Shown here: positions 1 to 7,599 of the stretch, piece after piece | How positions within the stretch are numbered: position 1 is the first letter of the stretch | Layout of the letters: every line of letters begins with the position of its first letter | Assembly: GCA_021785095.1 (NCBI GenBank) | Contig: JAJYGM010000613.1 | Coordinates: 1 to 10,502 of the forward strand | Direction of reading: 5' to 3' | Length of the DNA: 10,502 bases | Source: Actinomycetes bacterium | GTDB taxonomy: Bacteria; Actinomycetota; Acidimicrobiia; Acidimicrobiales; Bog-793 | Notes under the pieces: generated by a model | Databases searched by the model: none | Seen by the model: the letters and a program-made list of their open reading frames with translations, nothing else | What the model was told of the DNA's origin: nothing | Program-made: the position numbers and the translations under genes

Positions 1-104
1 CGTGCAGGCGCAGGCCCGGGTGCCGGGTACAGGCGCAGGCGCAGGCCCGGGTGCCGGGTACAGGCGCAGGCGCAGGCGCAGGCGCGGGTACAGGCGCAGA
101 CACA
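1..104. repeat. GC-rich 31-base tandem repeat decaying into CAGGCG hexamers, cut by window edge
   Basis: Bases 4-46 recur at 35-77 without mismatch, a period of 31. Each full unit contains CCCGG-GTG-CCGGG (15-27 and 46-58), which can form a tight five-pair hairpin on either strand. From 61 the sequence becomes CAGGCG/GCAGGC hexamers, and a third, degenerate copy of GGGTACAGGCGCAG lies at 86-99 (also at 25-38 and 56-69). A period of 31 is not a multiple of three, so a coding origin is unlikely. The array starts about 32 bases after the last stop codon of the operon and probably continues beyond the left edge. Confidence 0.85.
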
Positions 105-122
105 GGCCCTCAGGCCGAGGCC
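105..122 (-). terminator. Weak hairpin after the operon, possible terminator
   Basis: About 14 bases after the final stop codon, the minus strand can fold as GGCCTC-GGCCT-GAGGGCC, a six-pair GC stem with one bulged base and a five-base loop. No run of T follows, so this is not a classical intrinsic terminator; such U-less hairpins are often proposed in high-GC genomes. Confidence 0.25.
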
Positions 123-135
123 GACACTCTCAACC

Positions 136-2712
136 TCAATCCGACTCCGCCCCCACGCCCGCACTCGCGCCCCGCCCCATCGGCAGCACACTGCGCCACT
201 CGCCATCGAGGTCGTGCAGCGCCGCAGCGACGGCTCCGGCGGTCGGTACGAGCCCGATCTCGCCGACACCCTTGATGCCATAAGGCGAGTTGGGTTGGGC
301 ACACTCGACGAGGATCGACTCGATCTCGGGCACGTCCTTCGCCCGGATGATCCCGAGGCTCCGAAGCGTCATGTTCGTCGGGCGGCCATCCTCGTCGGCC
401 GGGAAGTCCTCCGACAGCGCGTACCCGAGGCCCATGTGCACGGCCCCTTCGATCTGGCCCTCGCAGAGCAGCGGGTTCACGGCCCGCCCGACGTCGTGGG
501 CGGCGACGACCTTCTCGATCTTGCTGGTCTCCCGGTCGGCGATGACGAGCTGGGCGGCGAACCCGAACGTCGAGTGGATCACCGGGTGCTCGAGCCCCTC
601 ATCGAGGGAGTTGGTCCAGTCGATGGTGCAGACGCCCCCGTATTCGACACCGGGCTTGCAGCCATCGGAGAGCGCTTCCTTGCAGGCATCCGCGACGGCA
701 CCGGCGCCCATCAGTGTGCCCCGCGACCCTGTCGTCTGCCCGGCGCCGAGCTCCCGGGTCGTGTCGACGACGACGCGCACCCGCGCCGGGTCGACACCGA
801 GCTCTTCGACGGCGACCTGTGCCGCCACCGTATGGATGCCCTGCCCCATCTCCGTCCAGCAGTGGCGCACCTCGACGGTCCCGTCACCGGTGAAGCGGAC
901 TGTCGCGCGCGCAACCTCCTTGAACCCGTTGCCGAGACCGGAGTTCTTCAGCCCGAGGGCGATCCCGACCGCCTTGCCCGAGGACCTCGCCGACTCGTAT
1001 CGCGGTGCCAGAGCCTCGAGGCAGGCCAGCGCTCCCGCCGCGCCTCCGTCCATGATCTGGCCGGGACCCCAGACTTGGGCGGGCCTGATGACGTTTCGCC
1101 GGCGGATCTCGAGCCCGGAGAGCCCGGTCCTCTCCGCCAGGCGGTCCATCACGCCTTCCATGGCGAACTGCGCTTGGTTGGCGCCGAACCCCCGGAACGC
1201 CCCACACACGGGGTTGTTCGTCCGTACGGCGACCGCTTCCACGTCGACGGCGGGCACCCGGTACGGCCCGGAGGCATGCCCTGCCGCTCGCTCGAGCACC
1301 TTCATGCCGACCGACGCATACGGCCCGGAGTCCCCGATCATCCGGGCCTTCAGGGCGGTGAGCATCCCCTCGCCGTCGCAACCGGCCCAGTACTCGAGGC
1401 GGATCGGATGGCGTTTCGCATGCATGAGGAGCGACTCCTCGCGCGACAACGTGCACTTCACGGGCCGGCCGAGGAGGTGCGCCGCGAGCGCCGTCTGTGC
1501 CTGGTTGGCCATGTCCTCCTTCCCGCCGAAGGCGCCGCCGTTCGAGACGAGCTCGACGACGACACGGTCCTTCGGCACGTCGAGCACGCTCGCGATCTGG
1601 TCGCGGTCGTCCCAGACGCCTTGGCCCCCCGAGTAGACGTGGAGGACCCCGTCGTCGCGCAAGGTCGCGAGCGTCGACTCCGGCTCGAGAAACGCATGCT
1701 CGACCCGCTGGGTCTGGAACACCTCGTGGACGAGGTGCGCGGACGACGACAACGCGCCGTCGACCTCACCTCGCCTGTACGTCGAGCGGGAGAGCACGTT
1801 GCCCTCGAGCCCCCAGACGGCGTTCTCCTCGTCGCCGATCGCTGCTACCGGATCGGTGATGGGCCGGAGTGGCCGGTAGTCGATCTCGACGAGCTTCGCG
1901 GCGGCGCGGGCCCCTTCTCGTGTCTCGGCGACGACGATGGCAAGGACGTCGCCGAGGTATGACGTGATGCCCCCCTCGGGGATGAAGACGGGCCAGTCCG
2001 TGTGGATGATCCCGACCCTGAGGGCGCCCGGGACGTCGGCAGCCGTGAACACGCCGGCGATGCCGGGGACAGCCCGGGCGGCATCGGTACGGATGGCGAG
2101 CACCTCGGCCCGGGAATGGTCGGCAAGGCGAAGGGCGCCGTGCAGCATGCCGGGCACCCGTAGGTCGTCGACGTAGGGCCGAGCGCCGACGGCGAGCTGT
2201 GTCGACTCGTACTTGATCCCGCGACTTCCGATGCCTTGCGGCAGCTCCGGTGACACCTCCTTGCCGGCCGCGAGGATCTCGACGGCATCGAGGATCTTCG
2301 TGTACCCGGTGCACCGGCAGAGGTGGGCACCGAGGTGGCGGGCGGCATCCTCGCGGGTGAGGTCGGCGCCCTTCTTGTCGAGGAGGGCCTTGAGGCGCAC
2401 GACGATGCCGGGAGTGCAGAATCCGCACTGGAGTGCCCCGGTCGCAGCGAAAACGTTCGCGAAACGCTCGCGCTCGGCCTCCGAGATCCCCTCGAGGGTC
2501 ACGATCGACTTGCCGGCGATACGCGAAAGCGACATCTGGCAACTGATCGACGCCTTGCTGTCGATGAGCACGGTGCAACAGCCGCACTGACCGGTCGGGG
2601 AGCAACCGTCCTTCGGCGAGGTCACCCCGAGCTCGTCGCGCAGCGCCGAGAGCAGGTGTGGATGGTCGTCGCGCACCTCCACCTGCTCACCGTTCAACAG
2701 AAAGGACGTCAT
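136..2712 (-). CDS. Fused 2Fe-2S/molybdopterin hydroxylase, selenium-dependent xanthine dehydrogenase type
   Basis: This 858-residue enzyme combines electron-transfer and catalytic domains in one chain, with no FAD domain. The first [2Fe-2S] domain has C37, C43, C46 and C58 (KDGCSPTGQCGCCTVL), the second C96/C99 (CGFCTPG) and C132/C134 (CRCTGY). The hammerhead domain begins near 165 (VGARPYVDDLRVPG). Moco motifs are Q364, GGAFGGKED (392-400), LERAAGH (473-479), GAFRGFG (504-510), TEMGQGIHT (620-628), TGSRGTLMGAGA (661-672), GQIEGAVHMGLG (752-763) and IKGVGE (813-818). Glu399 and Arg475 align without gaps to the bovine xanthine oxidase purine residues Glu802 and Arg880, and Glu818 is the catalytic base. 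The C-terminal part (HDVGRAVNP; RSLGIIRAKDVPEIESILVE; LVPTAGAVAAAL) matches my memory of the selenium-dependent xanthine dehydrogenase family. Selenium use itself cannot be read from the sequence. ATG 2712 has AGGAG nine bases upstream and overlaps the ygeY stop (ATGA). It is the last visible gene of the operon. Confidence 0.91.
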   Translation of the reverse strand: MTSFLLNGEQVEVRDDHPHLLSALRDELGVTSPKDGCSPTGQCGCCTVLIDSKASISCQMSLSRIAGKSIVTLEGISEAERERFANVFAATGALQCGFCTPGIVVRLKALLDKKGADLTREDAARHLGAHLCRCTGYTKILDAVEILAAGKEVSPELPQGIGSRGIKYESTQLAVGARPYVDDLRVPGMLHGALRLADHSRAEVLAIRTDAARAVPGIAGVFTAADVPGALRVGIIHTDWPVFIPEGGITSYLGDVLAIVVAETREGARAAAKLVEIDYRPLRPITDPVAAIGDEENAVWGLEGNVLSRSTYRRGEVDGALSSSAHLVHEVFQTQRVEHAFLEPESTLATLRDDGVLHVYSGGQGVWDDRDQIASVLDVPKDRVVVELVSNGGAFGGKEDMANQAQTALAAHLLGRPVKCTLSREESLLMHAKRHPIRLEYWAGCDGEGMLTALKARMIGDSGPYASVGMKVLERAAGHASGPYRVPAVDVEAVAVRTNNPVCGAFRGFGANQAQFAMEGVMDRLAERTGLSGLEIRRRNVIRPAQVWGPGQIMDGGAAGALACLEALAPRYESARSSGKAVGIALGLKNSGLGNGFKEVARATVRFTGDGTVEVRHCWTEMGQGIHTVAAQVAVEELGVDPARVRVVVDTTRELGAGQTTGSRGTLMGAGAVADACKEALSDGCKPGVEYGGVCTIDWTNSLDEGLEHPVIHSTFGFAAQLVIADRETSKIEKVVAAHDVGRAVNPLLCEGQIEGAVHMGLGYALSEDFPADEDGRPTNMTLRSLGIIRAKDVPEIESILVECAQPNSPYGIKGVGEIGLVPTAGAVAAALHDLDGEWRSVLPMGRGASAGVGAESD

Positions 2713-3962
2713 CCCGGCCATCTCCTGAACACCCCGGGGTACATCGCGAGGAAGGCGACCGCCTCCACGAGGTCGTCCGTCGGGCACTGGTCGTGCGCTG
2801 TGTGGGCGTGGACCTCTTCGCCCGGGCCGAAGCCGATCGTCGGGATCCCGAGGCGGCCGCCCGCTGCACAGCCGTTCGTCGAGAACACCCAGTTCCCGAT
2901 CCTCGGCGTGCGGCCGAGCGCCGACCGGCAGGCGGCGACGCCGGTCTGCACGCTCACATGGTCCTCGGGGGTGACCCACGTCGGGAAGTACTTCTCGCTC
3001 GTGACCGTCATGCCCGTGTACGACCTCTTCTCGTAGCCGAGCAGCGTGACCGTGGCGTTCGTCCGGGCGACCGACGGCAGGTTGCGCAGCTGCTCGAGCG
3101 CCTGTTCCGCCGACTCGCCCACGGTGAGCCGGCGGTCCAGGTACAGGGTCGCGGTCGACGGCACGGCGTTGAGGCTCGGTGTCTCGCACTCGATCTTCGT
3201 GACCGCGACCGTGCCCGAGCCGAGGAAGTCGTCGTGCCCGAGCCGGCTGTTCAGCTGCTCGATGTCGGCGATCACACAGGCGAGGTCGTAGACGGGGTTG
3301 TGGCCGCGCTCGGGTGCGGAGGCGTGGCAGGAGGAGCCGAGCGTCTCGACCGCCACCTCGACCCGGCCGCGATGCCCTCGATAGAGCTGGCAGCCGGACG
3401 CCTCGCCGAGGACGACGACTTCCGGCCGCGGGAGGACGCTCGTGAGGAGGTGCTCGAGGGCGAGGCCGTCGCACGTCTCCTCCTGGACGGAGCCGACGAC
3501 GTACAGCGTGACACCCTCGAGCTGCCCGAGATCACGGGCAAGGGCGGCGGCGTGGATCATCGAGGCGATCCCGGCCTTGTTGTCGCTCGCGCCGCGGCCG
3601 TGCACGATCCCACCGTCGAGGCCGCCCTCGAGCGCCGGCTCGAAGGGGTCGCGCGCCCACTCCTCGCGGCTGCCCACGTCAACGGTGTCGATGTGGCTGT
3701 CGTAGACGATCGTGACCGGACCATCGCCGATCCTCCCGACGGCCGAGCCGAGCGGGTCGTCGAGGATCTCGTCGTATCCGAGGGAGCGCATCTCGCTCTG
3801 CAGGCGTGCGACCACATCGCCTTCGTCACCCGAGAGCGACGGGGTCTGGATGATGTCCCGAAGCAGCTCGACCGTGTCGGCCCGGTGGCCTTCGGCCTCC
3901 GCCTGCACGGCGTCGGGCGTCATCTCGGCACCCTCCATGACGGTCACGGTTCTCGGCGTCAT
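2709..3962 (-). CDS. ygeY: YgeY-type M20 metallohydrolase (selenium-metabolism-linked hydrolase)
   Basis: This 417-residue M20-family amidohydrolase/peptidase probably uses two metal ions. Metal and catalytic residues are visible: H90 and D92 (YDSHIDTVD), D127 (GRGASDNKAG), the E161/E162 pair (VQEETCDG), E187 (VVLGEASG) and a C-terminal His in EEVHAHTAH (H385 or H387). The dimerisation/lid domain lies at about 195-310 and includes GHRGRVEV and the conserved His of SSCHAS. The segment FSTNGCAAGGRLGIPTIGFGPG (360-381) followed by HAH resembles YgeY, a protein that accompanies selenium-dependent xanthine dehydrogenase in purine-using clusters; the match is from memory. It is unlikely to be a general peptidase, and a ring-opened purine product is a plausible substrate (inference). 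ATG 3962 is preferred over the later ATGs because of AAAGGGG (3977-3971) and the ATGA overlap with the deaminase stop. Confidence 0.85.
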   Translation of the reverse strand: MTPRTVTVMEGAEMTPDAVQAEAEGHRADTVELLRDIIQTPSLSGDEGDVVARLQSEMRSLGYDEILDDPLGSAVGRIGDGPVTIVYDSHIDTVDVGSREEWARDPFEPALEGGLDGGIVHGRGASDNKAGIASMIHAAALARDLGQLEGVTLYVVGSVQEETCDGLALEHLLTSVLPRPEVVVLGEASGCQLYRGHRGRVEVAVETLGSSCHASAPERGHNPVYDLACVIADIEQLNSRLGHDDFLGSGTVAVTKIECETPSLNAVPSTATLYLDRRLTVGESAEQALEQLRNLPSVARTNATVTLLGYEKRSYTGMTVTSEKYFPTWVTPEDHVSVQTGVAACRSALGRTPRIGNWVFSTNGCAAGGRLGIPTIGFGPGEEVHAHTAHDQCPTDDLVEAVAFLAMYPGVFRRWPG

Positions 3963-5275
3963 TCCCAGAGCCCCTTTGCTCTCGTGATGGCCTGCTCGCG
4001 CACGGCCCCGATCTCGACCTTCGTCAGCTCCCCGTCAGACACGACCGCCTCGCCGCGAACGAGGAGGTGCCGCACCTGCCGGCTCGGACCGAGGACGAGG
4101 GCGTCGACCGCCTCCTCGATGTCCGCCAGATCACCCGCCGGCCAGACTGCGATGTCTGCCGGACAGCCCGGCTCGAGGCGACCGAGATCCCCCCGACCGA
4201 GGCATGCGGCGCCTCCCTCGGTGGCAAGCCGGAGCGCCGTGGCCGGCGCGAAGGCATCCGGGCGGCCATCGCGAAGGCGCGACAGCAGCAGCGCCATGCG
4301 GACCTCCGGGAGCAGCTGTCCGGGCTCGTTCGAGGCTGGGCCGTCCACACCGAGGCCGACCGGCGCACCGTGCTCGAGGAGGTCACGCACCCGGCAGATA
4401 CCAGCACCGAGGCGGCCGTTCGAGCCCGGGCAGTGCGCGACACCCGTCCGGGCGGCACCGATTCGCCGGATCTCCGAGTCGTCGAAGTGGATCCCGTGCG
4501 CGAACCAGACGTCGTCGCCGATCCAGCCGAGCTCCTCCATGAGGTCAAGCGGCCGCTTTCCGAAGCGCGCGAGCGCGTCCCGCTCTTCGTCCAACGTCTC
4601 GGCTAGGTGCGTGTGCAGCCGGAGGCCGAGGGACCGGGCGAGAGATGCCGACTCGCGCATCAGCTCGGGAGTCACAGAGAACGGGCTGCAGGGAGCCACG
4701 ACGACATGGACGCGGTCCGCATCCCGGCCGACCGGTGGCGAGGCGAGGCGCTTCGCCACCGCCTCGGTGGAGGCGAGGATGGCGTCGGTCTCCTCGACGA
4801 CCTCGTCCGGCGGCAGCCCGCCCTTGCTCTGCCCGAGGTCCATCGACCCCCGCGACAGGTAGAGGCGGACGCCGACTTCACCTGCCGCGCCGGCGATGGC
4901 GTCGAAGACGGTGTCGTCACCGGACGGGACGATGTAGTGGTGGTCGAACACGGTCGTGACGCCCGACAGCGCAAGCTCGGCGGTCCCGCGCAATGCTGCG
5001 GCTCGGGCGTCCTCGGGCCGGATCCGTGCCCAGACCGGGTAGAGCTCGGTCAGCCACTCGAACAGGCTGCAGCTCGCGGCGCGGCCGCGCGTCAACCACT
5101 GGTACAGGTGGTGGTGGGTGTTCACGAGCCCGGGCGTGATGATGTCGCCGGAACAGTCGACGACCTGGTCACCCGGCTTTGGATTGGCGGAGCCGCCCAC
5201 CGACGCGACGAGCCCGTCCTCGATGACGACGTCGCCGAGAGGGTGTCGGGCGCCCCGGAGGATGGTGCGCGTCAT
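3959..5275 (-). CDS. 8-oxoguanine deaminase-type amidohydrolase
   Basis: This 438-residue cytoplasmic metal-dependent deaminase of the amidohydrolase superfamily most resembles 8-oxoguanine deaminase, which converts 8-oxoguanine to urate and ammonia. Metal-binding positions are visible: THHHLYQ (H54 and H56 as the HxH), H221/H223 in LHTHLAET, H260 in FAHGIH and D311 in GVDGPASNE. Family-like segments, from memory, are LFEWLTELYPVW (71-82), RGSMDLGQSKGGLPPD (142-157), APCSPFSVTPELMRES (194-209) and GVAHCPGSNGRLG (278-290). The small N- and C-terminal beta domain of the superfamily is present (VVIEDGLVASVGG; GCPADIAVWPAGD). ATG 5275 is supported by GGGGAGG (5289-5283) seven bases upstream and the ATGA overlap with the preceding stop. 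Alternatives are SsnA, guanine deaminase or a triazine hydrolase, which share the fold; the HHHLYQ and SMDLG motifs favour 8-oxoguanine deaminase. Confidence 0.86.
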   Translation of the reverse strand: MTRTILRGARHPLGDVVIEDGLVASVGGSANPKPGDQVVDCSGDIITPGLVNTHHHLYQWLTRGRAASCSLFEWLTELYPVWARIRPEDARAAALRGTAELALSGVTTVFDHHYIVPSGDDTVFDAIAGAAGEVGVRLYLSRGSMDLGQSKGGLPPDEVVEETDAILASTEAVAKRLASPPVGRDADRVHVVVAPCSPFSVTPELMRESASLARSLGLRLHTHLAETLDEERDALARFGKRPLDLMEELGWIGDDVWFAHGIHFDDSEIRRIGAARTGVAHCPGSNGRLGAGICRVRDLLEHGAPVGLGVDGPASNEPGQLLPEVRMALLLSRLRDGRPDAFAPATALRLATEGGAACLGRGDLGRLEPGCPADIAVWPAGDLADIEEAVDALVLGPSRQVRHLLVRGEAVVSDGELTKVEIGAVREQAITRAKGLWE

Positions 5276-7599
5276 GAACCCGCCTCCCCTTGCCTCGGTG
5301 CCGCGAGTGCGATGTGCTCGGGCCGGATCGGCACCCGCGTCAGCGCGAGCCCGCTAGCCGCTCGGACCGCAGCCGCCACGGCGGCGGTGGACGAGATCGT
5401 CGGTGGCTCCCCTACCCCTTTTGCGCCGAAGGGAGCGCCAGGCTCGGGCTCTTCGACGAGAGCAGCGATCTGCACGAGCGGCATGTCGAGAGCGGTCGGG
5501 ATGAGGTAGTCGGTGAAGGAGGCGTTTCGCACGAGTCCCTGATCGACGAGGATCTCCTCCATCACGGCGAGGCCGACGCCTTGCGCGATGCCGCCCTCGA
5601 TCTGGCCGACGACCTGGACGGGGTTGAGCACTCGCCCGACGTCCTGAGCCGTGGTGACCTCGACCACCTTCACGAGGCCGAGGTCGAGATCCACGTCGAC
5701 CACCGCCCGGTGGGCGGCGAAGGCGAACGACACGTGCGCATCGCCCTGGCCGCGCTCGTCGAGTGGGAAGGTCGGGGCATGGCGGAACTCCACGGTCTCC
5801 TCGATCGCGGCGCCACCTGTCGCCTCCTCGATCGTCTCGTCGATCTCCCCGTCGAAGGACACGACCCTCCCCTCACGCACCTCGAGCACAGCGGCGACGG
5901 TGCCATGACGGCGAGCAGCGAGATCGAGGAGCGAGTCACGCGCCTTGCGACACGCCGCGTCGACGGCGCCTCCCGACATCCACGTCTGGCGGCTGGCGGA
6001 CGTCGATCCCGCCGAGCCGACTCCGGTGTCGGCCGGCGCGACGATGATCTTGTCCGTCCCGAAGACGTCCTCGGCGATCTGCTCGACGAGCGTGACGAGA
6101 CCCTGGCCGACCTCGGCCGCCGCCGAGAACACCGTCACGATCCCGTGCTCGATGCGGCAGCGGGCGGTCGAGTAGTCGTCGAAGCCTTCGGAGTACATGA
6201 GGTTCTTGAACCCGACGGCGAAGCCGATGCCACGGCGGACCCGCGTGGGGTCGGCAGTGCGGCCGGCGCCGCCGGGCAGGGTCATCGACCCTGGCTCGTC
6301 TGCCGGGCCCCCGGGTGGCAGGGGAGCCTCGGCGCAGCGCCGGATCACCTCGGCGACGGGAGCGGCCCCGGTGAGTGCCTGCCCCGTGAGCAGCTCGTCG
6401 CCGGGCTGGAGCGCATTGCGGAGGCGGAGCTCGACCGGATCCATCCCGAGCGCGGCGGCGAGCTTGTCCATCTGCGCCTCGTAGGCATGGCAGACCTGGA
6501 CGGCGCCGAATCCGCGCATGGCCCCGCAGGGCGGGTTGTTCGTCCGGACGACGTCGGCGTCGATCACGGCGTTCGGCACGAGGTAGGGACCTCCCGCGAA
6601 GCACGCCGCGTTCGCGAGGACCGCCGTCGAAGAAGACGCGTAGGCGCCGCCGTCGAGCAGGATCTTCGCCTCGATCTTGACGATCCGGCCATCCCGGTCG
6701 GCCTCGTGCCGGTACGACATCCGAGCCGGATGGCGGTGCACGTGCCCAAGAAACGACTCCTCGCGGCTGAACACCATCTTCACCGGCCTGCCGGTGCGAA
6801 GGGCGAGCAGGCAGATGTGCACCTGGAGGCTCACGTCCTCCCGTGCGCCGAACGCGCCCCCGACACCGGCGAGGTGGAGGCGCACCTTGTCGGGCGGGAG
6901 CGCCAGGCAGTCGGCGACCTGGTCGCGGTCGACGTGCAGCCACTGGGTCGAGATGAACAGGTCGACCCCACCGTCCTCGTCGGGGATGGCGAGCCCGGAC
7001 TCGGGACCCATGAACGCCTGGTCCTGCATCCCGACCTCGTATGTTCCCTCGACCACGACGTCGCCGGAGGCGACAGCGTCGCCGTGACGGACCGAGATGT
7101 GCCGAACGGTGTTGCCCATCGGGTGCATGGGTGGCGTCACAGGGTCGAGTGCCCGCTCCGGATCGACGAGCGGGTCGATCGGCTCGTACGTCACCTCGAT
7201 CAGCTCGGCCGCCTTCCTCGCCACCTCGGGGTGGTCGGCCGCGACGGCGGCGACGGCCTCGCCCATGTAGCGCGCCACGTCGCTCGCGAAGACCGGCTGG
7301 TCCTTCATCTCGAGCCCGAAGAACGGGTTGCCGGGAACGTCGTCGGCAACGAGGACGGCCTTCACGCCCGGCAGGTTGCGAGCGCGACTCGTGTCGATGC
7401 CCGTGATGCGAGCGGCCGGGTGAGGGGACCGGAGGACCTTGCCCCAGAGGGCACCTTCGGCCCAGAGGTCGGACGAGAAGGCGAACTCGCCCTTCACCTT
7501 CGGGCCACCGTCGGGGCGCTTCCGGCTCGTGCCGAGCGAGGCGGATCGGACGCGTGCTGGCGCCACAGCGGTGCTGCTCACGGCAGAGACGGTCGTCAT
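5272..7599 (-). CDS. Molybdopterin-binding catalytic subunit of xanthine-dehydrogenase-type hydroxylase (PucD/CoxL-like)
   Basis: This 775-residue large subunit hydroxylates its substrate at the Mo centre using water. The N-terminal aldehyde-oxidase/XDH a/b hammerhead domain spans about 34-150 (KVKGEFAFSSDLW, GKVLRSPHPAARI, DQPVFASDVARYMGEAVAAVA). The Moco-binding region has TQ (218-219), GGAFGARED (247-255), RTNNPPCGAMRGFG (352-365), EVGQG (496-500), SASRQTWMSGGA (534-545), GQIEGGIAQGVG (665-676) and GAKGVGE (725-731). Glu731 matches the catalytic base. Glu254 matches bovine xanthine oxidase Glu802, but Asn330 stands where Arg880 would be, so the substrate may not be plain xanthine. A Gly/Pro-rich insert lies near 427-452. 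The ATG at 7599 is supported by a GAGGG site six bases upstream and by a 4-base overlap with the 2Fe-2S gene. Its partners are the two preceding genes. Confidence 0.93.
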   Translation of the reverse strand: MTTVSAVSSTAVAPARVRSASLGTSRKRPDGGPKVKGEFAFSSDLWAEGALWGKVLRSPHPAARITGIDTSRARNLPGVKAVLVADDVPGNPFFGLEMKDQPVFASDVARYMGEAVAAVAADHPEVARKAAELIEVTYEPIDPLVDPERALDPVTPPMHPMGNTVRHISVRHGDAVASGDVVVEGTYEVGMQDQAFMGPESGLAIPDEDGGVDLFISTQWLHVDRDQVADCLALPPDKVRLHLAGVGGAFGAREDVSLQVHICLLALRTGRPVKMVFSREESFLGHVHRHPARMSYRHEADRDGRIVKIEAKILLDGGAYASSSTAVLANAACFAGGPYLVPNAVIDADVVRTNNPPCGAMRGFGAVQVCHAYEAQMDKLAAALGMDPVELRLRNALQPGDELLTGQALTGAAPVAEVIRRCAEAPLPPGGPADEPGSMTLPGGAGRTADPTRVRRGIGFAVGFKNLMYSEGFDDYSTARCRIEHGIVTVFSAAAEVGQGLVTLVEQIAEDVFGTDKIIVAPADTGVGSAGSTSASRQTWMSGGAVDAACRKARDSLLDLAARRHGTVAAVLEVREGRVVSFDGEIDETIEEATGGAAIEETVEFRHAPTFPLDERGQGDAHVSFAFAAHRAVVDVDLDLGLVKVVEVTTAQDVGRVLNPVQVVGQIEGGIAQGVGLAVMEEILVDQGLVRNASFTDYLIPTALDMPLVQIAALVEEPEPGAPFGAKGVGEPPTISSTAAVAAAVRAASGLALTRVPIRPEHIALAAPRQGEAGS

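Noticed and set aside
1..103. Possible new minus-strand gene starting at GTG 103 with a GAGG upstream and a Pro/Ala-rich start
   Set aside because: The frame runs straight into the 31-base repeat, which shifts frame with every unit, and no domain is visible before the window ends.
214..1962. 582-codon open frame on the plus strand opposite the fused Mo enzyme
   Set aside because: Same artefact of high GC content; no recognisable domain and it lies wholly across a convincing gene.
2713..3474. N-terminal extension of the fused Mo enzyme frame inside the M20 gene
   Set aside because: The stretch is low-complexity Arg/Pro sequence opposite to real M20 codons; ATG 2712 has a good ribosome-binding site and starts exactly at the ferredoxin domain.
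2658..4862. 734-codon plus-strand frame across the M20 and deaminase genes
   Set aside because: It spans two well-supported genes and their overlap on the other strand and shows no domain of its own.
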